Below are positions 6,390-11,222 of a DNA stretch of 11,222 bases, one piece after another. Under the pieces are notes generated by a model that did no database searches, had not been told where the DNA came from, and saw only the letters and a list, made by a program, of their open reading frames with translations. The stretch spans positions 1-11,222 of the forward strand of contig JAEZFE010000337.1 in assembly GCA_023437865.1 (NCBI GenBank). The letters run 5' to 3'. A program made the position numbers and the translations under genes. Numbering within the stretch: position 1 is the stretch's first letter; each line of letters opens with the position of its first letter. This stretch comes from Pseudomonadota bacterium. Lineage in GTDB: Bacteria > Pseudomonadota > Alphaproteobacteria > Rhodospirillales > Magnetospirillaceae.

Positions 6390-8489
6390 TCACCACAGGC
6401 TCGGACGGTTGAAGGTGAAGGACACGTGCCGCGCCCCAGCCGGCACCTCCACCGCCATGTGGACGGCGTTCGCCGGGACCGGGTTGGTCGGCAAGCCGTC
6501 GATGCGGCACGTCCAGAACGGGGTATGCGCCTGGTTAAAGAGTAGGAGGCCGCCCTCGGGAGCATCGACCTCCACATCCACGCCCAGCGGGGTTTCGTGC
6601 CATTCCACCACCCGTGCGACCGGGCTGGGCGCGTCACCCGAGCCGTCGGCCTCGCTCAAGACGGCAGCACGCTGTGGCCCCCATTGGCGCAGAAGCGGAT
6701 AATACTCCGCATCCCGGGGCGACAGCGCGGTCACCACCCGGCGGCTGGCGAAATACAGCCGGGGCAGCGGCTCGGGCAGGCGATAGACGAAAACCGGCGG
6801 TGGTGCGAACAGGGCCCCGACATAGGTGCGCACCTTTTGCGCGATTGGCGCATCGCGGCGTCCCACCACCTCTTCGGCAGGCCCACTTACCTGCTGCACA
6901 CCCGCCCCCTGCAGCGGGCGGTAGCTGACGATGTACCCGACATTAGCCATTTGTAATAGCCGTGCATCCGCGAACGAATCGACCTCATAGGGGGCGCAGC
7001 ACTGCCAATCCATGTCCCACTTGCCCAGGCTGGCGCGCCCCAACAGGGCCTCTCGGTCGGGGTTCCCCAAGCCGTGCCGCCAGAATAGCGAGCGCCCATT
7101 GGCCTCAAGACCGCCATAACCGTCAAAGGTGTGCAGCCCGTATGCCAGAGCGGTCTGACTGAACAGGCGGTAAGGAACGGTGACCACTCGGATCCGCCCG
7201 GTTTCCCACGGACGCTCGGCCAAGTTCGGAATGGCAGCCACGCTGGTCGCGCCGCCCAGGCCAATCCCGTAAAACAGAACCTTGAAGGTGGATTGACCCA
7301 GTTGCCCGATGGCGATGGCCCACAGCAGGGCTAGAGGAAAGACCGTAGCGGGGATGCGCCAAATAACGTGATCCTTTAGTCGGTCGCGCAGGACCGCCGC
7401 TGCCTGGGCAGCTGCCAGAATGGCGACCACCGCGAAGGCCGGGTTGAGGTAGGCGTAGTTCAGTCCCCCCAGCAAGGGCAGGCCTAGGGCTGCCCACGGG
7501 ACGATGTTGCCCAGCGGGCCAGCTAGCGCGGTGAGTGCCAAGACCCCCAAAATGCGCCAATTTTTTATCGAAGGTGAACTCAGCAAGCCCACCACGGCTA
7601 AGGCCGCGAGGGCCACGACCTCTGTCGAATGCAGACCCAGTGTTTCCATGAAGCCCGCCCTGGAGAACAAGCGGGCCAGCTCGACGCGCGGCGACACGGC
7701 TGAAAATTTCAACAGGGCATAAAGAGACGGCGCGTGCACCGCAGCCACGATCGCCAGCGTCAGCCCGATGCTCCAGATCAAGCGCCAGCCGAAGGCTCCC
7801 AAAAGGAGCGCCAGAGCCACGCACAGGAAGACGAAGAGGTGCAGGCTGTTGTGCACATAGGCGCCAAAAGCATAAAGCGCCGCCGCGGCAGCGACGGCCA
7901 GGGCGTGGCGCCTCCATGTGCCCTGCGTGTTCGTCAGCACTGCCGCCAGGCCGGGCAAGCCGGCATAGCTGAGGAACTGCAGGGTCGAGACCTCGAAAAA
8001 TAGGATGTGTGAGAAGGTCACCAGCGCGCCCGCCGCCACGGCCAGCGCCCGTTGGCCGGGTACGAGCCTCAGCGCCAAAACATAGACACCCGCCCACGCA
8101 ACGCCCCAAACCGTTACTTTTAAGAGCGCCAGCGCGACCCAGATAGGCAAGTGCTTGAGCGCCCACAAATGGATAAGGAAAGGGGGCTGCGCCCATTGCG
8201 ACACCGGATCGCTACCGCCTTGCAGCGAGTGGGCGAAGTTCGGCCAAGACCAGTGCTTGGCCAAGAACACTGCTGTCGGAACGCCTTGATACATTTCGTC
8301 GCGAAGATTGCCCAGCAGCGAATACGGCCCGAGGACCCAATAAACCGCTGTCACTGCTAAACCCCAGGTAAGCGCGGCCTGCCCCGGGGGCAGGTGAAAC
8401 CGACGCTGCCCCATTGGTATCGCCAACAGCGCTAAGAGGCCAACCAATAGGCCAAGGAATTGGGAGGCGTATTCGAGGTTTACAGCCAT
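6390..8489 (-). CDS. YfhO-like polytopic membrane protein (putative GT-C glycosyltransferase)
   Basis: The 699-aa protein has about a dozen hydrophobic segments in its first ~450 residues, starting with FLGLLVGLLALLAIP (11-25) and ALTWGLAVTAVYWVL (39-53). An acidic pair, D64-E65 in LRDEMYQG, lies in the first predicted periplasmic loop, where GT-C glycosyltransferases keep their catalytic or metal-binding acid. A soluble C-terminal part follows and ends in a beta-sandwich-like stretch (about 620-699). Its features, FNQAHTPFWTCRIDG and then VPAGARHVSFTFNRPS, match the C-terminal end of YfhO-type proteins. Many relatives add a last membrane helix there; here translation stops right after PSLW. 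The ATG at 8489 is preferred because the protein becomes membrane-like from it; the upstream in-frame extension to 8639 is Arg/Gly-rich and has no RBS. The RBS is weak (GGAAG). It probably transfers a sugar from a lipid-phosphate donor on the outer membrane face; this is inferred from family. Confidence 0.83.
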   Translation of the reverse strand: MAVNLEYASQFLGLLVGLLALLAIPMGQRRFHLPPGQAALTWGLAVTAVYWVLGPYSLLGNLRDEMYQGVPTAVFLAKHWSWPNFAHSLQGGSDPVSQWAQPPFLIHLWALKHLPIWVALALLKVTVWGVAWAGVYVLALRLVPGQRALAVAAGALVTFSHILFFEVSTLQFLSYAGLPGLAAVLTNTQGTWRRHALAVAAAAALYAFGAYVHNSLHLFVFLCVALALLLGAFGWRLIWSIGLTLAIVAAVHAPSLYALLKFSAVSPRVELARLFSRAGFMETLGLHSTEVVALAALAVVGLLSSPSIKNWRILGVLALTALAGPLGNIVPWAALGLPLLGGLNYAYLNPAFAVVAILAAAQAAAVLRDRLKDHVIWRIPATVFPLALLWAIAIGQLGQSTFKVLFYGIGLGGATSVAAIPNLAERPWETGRIRVVTVPYRLFSQTALAYGLHTFDGYGGLEANGRSLFWRHGLGNPDREALLGRASLGKWDMDWQCCAPYEVDSFADARLLQMANVGYIVSYRPLQGAGVQQVSGPAEEVVGRRDAPIAQKVRTYVGALFAPPPVFVYRLPEPLPRLYFASRRVVTALSPRDAEYYPLLRQWGPQRAAVLSEADGSGDAPSPVARVVEWHETPLGVDVEVDAPEGGLLLFNQAHTPFWTCRIDGLPTNPVPANAVHMAVEVPAGARHVSFTFNRPSLW

Positions 8490-8732
8490 TGCGCTCGCTT
8501 CCAGACCAACGACTCCTCCATTAACAAATTGCTTTCTCCCCGAAGTGAGTTGACCATCTCGTCGCCAGACTTCCCGCGCAAATAAACGCCGACGGCCGGG
8601 AACTGGATTCCCCCTAGTCGCGTCGCCGCCGGCGAGCATTAACCAGTAACGACGAAAAAATCGCTTCGACCTCAGTTTGCGGCATCTTCAATCCCGCCAA
8701 ATATAACATGATTGGATAGAACGGTCATCTGA
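8490..8732. other. Intergenic/leader region between the YfhO-like gene and the recombinase remnant
   Basis: No convincing gene lies here. On the minus strand it is open in frame with the YfhO-like gene back to an ATG at 8639, and a separate 23-codon frame (8614-8685) begins with MPQTEVEA. Neither has the composition of a conserved protein. The part nearest 8700 is AT-richer than its surroundings and holds the promoter candidate described separately. If that promoter is real, the transcript has a 5' leader of roughly 200 nt. Confidence 0.45.
8700..8728 (-). promoter_or_regulatory. Candidate sigma70-type promoter for the YfhO-like/aminotransferase operon
   Basis: On the minus strand ATGACC (8728-8723; four of six matches to TTGACA) is separated by exactly 17 bp from TATATT (8705-8700; five of six matches to TATAAT). 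It faces the YfhO-like gene, with transcription expected to begin near 8692. It is the best promoter-like pair I found in the window, but the call rests on sequence matching only. Confidence 0.45.
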
Positions 8733-8843
8733 GCAATCCCACCAAAGCCGCCGAAGCTTCGCCGGCAGCGGGGCGCTACATCCGCCGAACCTCATCGCCA
8801 CCCGCTGGAAAAGGCGCTGAAGACGACCGGCGCCGGCTCGGGC

Positions 8844-9410
8844 GTGCGCGTGAGCGGCTGCTTCACTGTCGAACAGATGTTCGCCGACTACGTCAGCCAA
8901 AGCGCCGCGTCCAAGAGGACGTTCACGTCCAACATCAAGCGCTATGTGGCAGAACTGCTGGACTTCTTTGGTCGCCAGACTGCCGCCATGTCCATCACCA
9001 GCGACACCATCGAAGCCTTCATCACCCATTCCCGCGCCCAGCTGCGCGGGGTCTATGCCGGCGGCCCGAAGATGGGCGGCGCCTATAAAGTGAAGGACAA
9101 CGCCAAGCCTAGGTCGGACAGCACCACGAACCGCTATCTGGCCTGCCTGCGCGCCGCGATAAACTGGGCGGCCAAGCGCGGAAAGATGCCGCCGCTGCAT
9201 GTACGCCACCTGGAAGAGCCCGCAGAACTCCCCACGCCCATCAGCCCGGCGCTGGTCATGGCGATCTGGGCAAAGGCCCCGGCGCATCTGCGGCTGGCCA
9301 TCACCATTGCCGTCCACACCGGCATGCGCCTAGGGAATGACATAGCAGCAGAGGGGCTGGTTTCAAACACGCCAGCCACCGCTCTCCCTTCTCAGCCAAT
9401 CTGGCGATAG
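8844..9410 (+). pseudogene. Tyrosine recombinase/integrase remnant, truncated in the catalytic domain
   Basis: The frame opens at 8733 after a TGA, without an ATG before the GTG at 8844, and ends at 9410. Residues from FTVEQMFADYV onward form a SAM-like N-terminal core-binding domain, including NRYLACLRAAINWAAKRG. A catalytic-domain start follows: LRLAITIAVHTGMRLG, where the Arg of TGMR is the first residue of the R-H-R-Y tetrad. Homology stops after TGMRLG (about 9333). The remaining 25 codons are unrelated, and the H-x-x-R and Tyr parts are absent. The enzyme should therefore be inactive. No Shine-Dalgarno precedes 8844, and the in-frame upstream stretch (PPKPPKLRRQRGAT) could be a decayed N-terminus. 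It lies between glycan genes and an iron receptor, consistent with an old integration event. A short functional protein is unlikely. Confidence 0.8.
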
Positions 9411-9442
9411 GGCACCAGCCACATAGTGCGCGCCTTTTTAAG

Positions 9443-9467
9443 TTGCAATTGCGAGTCACTCGCATTA
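9443..9467 (+). promoter_or_regulatory. Putative Fur-type iron box upstream of the TonB-dependent receptor
   Basis: The segment contains TGCGAG-TCA-CTCGCA at 9450-9464, a perfect 6-3-6 inverted repeat. It is preceded by TTGCAA and followed by TTAA, giving hexamer-like repeats typical of GC-rich Fur-family boxes. It lies about 105 bp before the receptor ATG. A possible promoter overlaps it: TTGCAA (9443-9448), 17 bp, then the weak -10 TAACGT (9466-9471). Binding there would block RNA polymerase. The link to iron is inferred from the palindrome form and the downstream receptor; Irr or another regulator is an alternative. Confidence 0.6.
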
Positions 9468-9557
9468 ACGTCCGGATAGGTATTGCAGATGCCTGTTTAA
9501 CCGAGCCTTCGCCAGCCAGGGCGCCACGCCCAAGCCAGCCTGAGACGATACAACGTA

Positions 9558-9563
9558 TTGGAG
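9558..9563 (+). promoter_or_regulatory. RBS of the TonB-dependent receptor
   Basis: TTGGAG lies 6 nt before the ATG at 9570. It supports this start, which also gives a short secretion signal ending in Ala-Gly-Ala. Confidence 0.55.
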
Positions 9564-9569
9564 TTGGTC

Positions 9570-11222
9570 ATGCGTGAGCGTGCGCTGGCGACGTTCGTCG
9601 CCGCCCTTGTTTCCGGAACAGCCGGGGCCGAGACGGTCGTGGATCTGAATCCTATCACTGTCACCGCCACCCGCAGCGAACATTCCGAGGCTGATGCCCC
9701 CGCCTCGGTGACCGTGATCACCGCCGAAGAGATCCGCGCCAAGGGCGCCAGCGATATCCTGGAGGCGGTGCGTGGCACCCCGGGCATCACCCTGACCGGC
9801 AGGCAGGTTGGCGGCCGCAAGAACATTTCCATTCGCGGTGCCGACGACCGCCACACCCTGATGCTGATCGACGGCCGCCGCATTTCCTCGACCGACGACA
9901 ATATCGGCCACTCCGATTACCAGTATGGCTGGGTCCCCATGGACCAGATCGAGCGCATCGAAGTGGTGCGCGGTCCCATGTCGGCGCTGTACGGCTCGGA
10001 GGCGGTCGGCGGCGTGGTCAACGTCATCACCAAGAAGGCCGGCAAGGAATGGCATGGCGGCGCCACCGTCCGCGGCGACCTGACCGCAGGGGATGGCGGC
10101 GACGGCCAGCAGGTCTCGACCTCGATCCGCGGCCCGTTGGGGGGCGGCCTCAGCCTTGCCGTCACGGCGGAGAACCTGCGCCAGAGCGCCGTACCGCTGG
10201 CCGAAAATCCCAAGCTCAGCGAGATCGAAGGGCGCGAGCGCACCGGCGGCAGCATCGACCTCAGCTACAAGCCGGTCGATGAGCACGAGGTCTACGTCAG
10301 CCTGTTGCGGACCCGCGAACTCCGCTGGCGCGGCAACCAGTCAACGTCCGGCGCGCGACCCTATTACCGCGACGAATACGACATCGATCGCAGCCAGAAG
10401 GTCGTGGGCTATCGCGGCGAATGGGCGCAGTTCAGGCCTGAAATCCGCTTCACCCGCGACGAGTTCGACGTCACCAGCGCCCGCGATCAAAACGTCGCGC
10501 CGACCCGGCCGCAATACCTGCGTGACAATGTGGCGGATGGCAGCCTGTCTTTCCCGGTGGGCGACCGCAACAACATCATCCTCGGCGGCGAGTATCGCAC
10601 CGAGATCATGAAGAATGCCGGCCTGCGCAGCGGCAAGGATGACGCCATTCATCATGGGGCGTTCATTCAGGACGAGATCCGCGTCCTGGACGATGTGTCA
10701 CTGACGCTGGGCGTGCGCCGGGACCATCATGAGATGTTCGGCACTGAGTACAGCCCGCGCGCCTACATGGTGTGGAAGGCGACACCGGCATTGACGCTGA
10801 AGGGTGGCTATGGCGAGGCCTTCCGGGCACCGACGCTGAAGCAGATCTCGCCCAACTATGTCGGTTCCGAGGGCCCGCATACCTTCCAGGGCAATGCCAA
10901 CGTGAAGCCCGAGACCAGCCGGTCGTTCGAAATCGGCGCCGATTGGCGCGAAGGCGGCAGCGCCTTGACCGCCACCATCTATCGCAATGACGTCGACAAT
11001 CTGATCGACACCCGCCTGGTCGCCATCAACGGCGTGCGCAGGACGTACATCTACGACAACATCTCGCAGGCGCGCATCGACGGCGTCGAGCTGTCCGGCC
11101 GCCAAGCCCTGGGCGCCGGCTTCAGCGCCGCCGCCAGCGCCAACGTCATGGAGGCGACCAACCGGGAGACCGGCCATTCCCTGGAGGGCCGCCCGCAGGT
11201 GACGTTCAGCCCATCGCTGGAA
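9570..11222 (+). CDS. TonB-dependent outer membrane receptor, CirA/FepA-like (3' end outside window)
   Basis: There are 551 codons in the window and the gene runs off the right edge; about 100 residues are probably missing compared with CirA-like receptors. Residues 1-20 look like a signal peptide (MRERALATFVAALVSGTAGA, cleavage before ETVV). A TonB-box-like ITVTATR follows at 29-35. The plug domain shows SVTVITAEEI, ISIRGADDRHTLMLIDG (86-102) and the signature IERIEVVRGPMSALYGSEAV (128-147) followed by GGVVNVITKK. The barrel then includes FRAPTLKQ, NVKPETSRSFEIG and IYRNDVDNLID, all typical of siderophore receptors. It would sit in the outer membrane and import a ligand with TonB-ExbBD energy. 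The ligand (catecholate-type siderophore, haem or other) cannot be read. The upstream iron-box palindrome suggests repression when iron is plentiful. It appears unrelated to the glycan genes to its left. Confidence 0.95.
   Translation, partial: MRERALATFVAALVSGTAGAETVVDLNPITVTATRSEHSEADAPASVTVITAEEIRAKGASDILEAVRGTPGITLTGRQVGGRKNISIRGADDRHTLMLIDGRRISSTDDNIGHSDYQYGWVPMDQIERIEVVRGPMSALYGSEAVGGVVNVITKKAGKEWHGGATVRGDLTAGDGGDGQQVSTSIRGPLGGGLSLAVTAENLRQSAVPLAENPKLSEIEGRERTGGSIDLSYKPVDEHEVYVSLLRTRELRWRGNQSTSGARPYYRDEYDIDRSQKVVGYRGEWAQFRPEIRFTRDEFDVTSARDQNVAPTRPQYLRDNVADGSLSFPVGDRNNIILGGEYRTEIMKNAGLRSGKDDAIHHGAFIQDEIRVLDDVSLTLGVRRDHHEMFGTEYSPRAYMVWKATPALTLKGGYGEAFRAPTLKQISPNYVGSEGPHTFQGNANVKPETSRSFEIGADWREGGSALTATIYRNDVDNLIDTRLVAINGVRRTYIYDNISQARIDGVELSGRQALGAGFSAAASANVMEATNRETGHSLEGRPQVTFSPSLE

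Noticed and set aside
8490..8639. 50-codon N-terminal extension of the YfhO-like protein
   Set aside because: It is Arg/Gly-rich, has no RBS at 8639 and lies before the first membrane helix. Treated as leader.
8561..8981. 11-bp repeat GTCGCCAGACT at about 8561 and 8971, considered as possible att core
   Set aside because: An 11-bp match is expected by chance several times in a window this size, and one copy lies inside the recombinase coding sequence.
8688..9317. Minus-strand 209-codon frame opposite the recombinase remnant
   Set aside because: Low-complexity Gly/Ala/Arg composition; the plus strand carries recognisable recombinase motifs.
9519..9531. GGGCG-CCA-CGCCC inverted repeat in the receptor leader
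   Set aside because: Such short GC repeats are expected by chance in this composition. There is no U-tract and no sign of a riboswitch.
9465..10286. Minus-strand 273-codon frame opposite the TonB receptor
   Set aside because: It is antisense to a certain receptor gene and shows the usual high-GC mirror-frame composition, without a recognisable domain.

Overview
The window is high-GC bacterial DNA with dense, often overlapping genes. Strong G/C third positions, an alphaproteobacterial-style iron box and the gene content suggest an alphaproteobacterium, possibly Rhodospirillales/Magnetospirillum-like. That placement is inference; no rRNA or other phylogenetic marker is present.

Layout. (1) Bases 1-3254, minus strand: a probable operon read right to left, asnB-type amidotransferase (1401-3254), GNAT acetyltransferase (841-1398, 2 nt after the asnB stop) and a radical SAM/SPASM enzyme (1-770, running off the left edge). 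(2) A 247-bp divergent intergenic region. (3) Bases 3502-5171, plus strand: a family-2 glycosyltransferase and a WbqC-family protein that overlap by ATGA. (4) Bases 5183-8489, minus strand: a DegT/DnrJ/EryC1/StrS PLP aminotransferase, convergent with wbqC across 11 bp, preceded by a YfhO-like polytopic membrane protein (6390-8489). The latter has a plausible sigma70-type promoter about 210 bp upstream. (5) Bases 8733-9410: a tyrosine recombinase remnant cut off just after the first catalytic Arg. (6) Bases 9411-11222: an intergenic region with a perfect 15-bp palindrome resembling a Fur/iron box, then a TonB-dependent outer membrane receptor running off the right edge.

Taken together, modules 1-4 look like part of a surface-glycan locus (O-antigen, capsule or glycoprotein glycan). 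They supply sugar transamination (DegT), N-acylation (GNAT), amidation (AsnB-like), a radical step of unknown target (rSAM), glycosyl transfer (GT2 and possibly the GT-C/YfhO-like protein) and the poorly understood WbqC. The recombinase remnant sits between the glycan genes and the iron-uptake receptor and may mark the edge of a transferred island. I found no CRISPR array, tRNA, rRNA, intact insertion sequence or convincing terminator. No clearly new system is demonstrated. The least understood parts are the rSAM/AsnB/GNAT operon and the GT2-WbqC pair.
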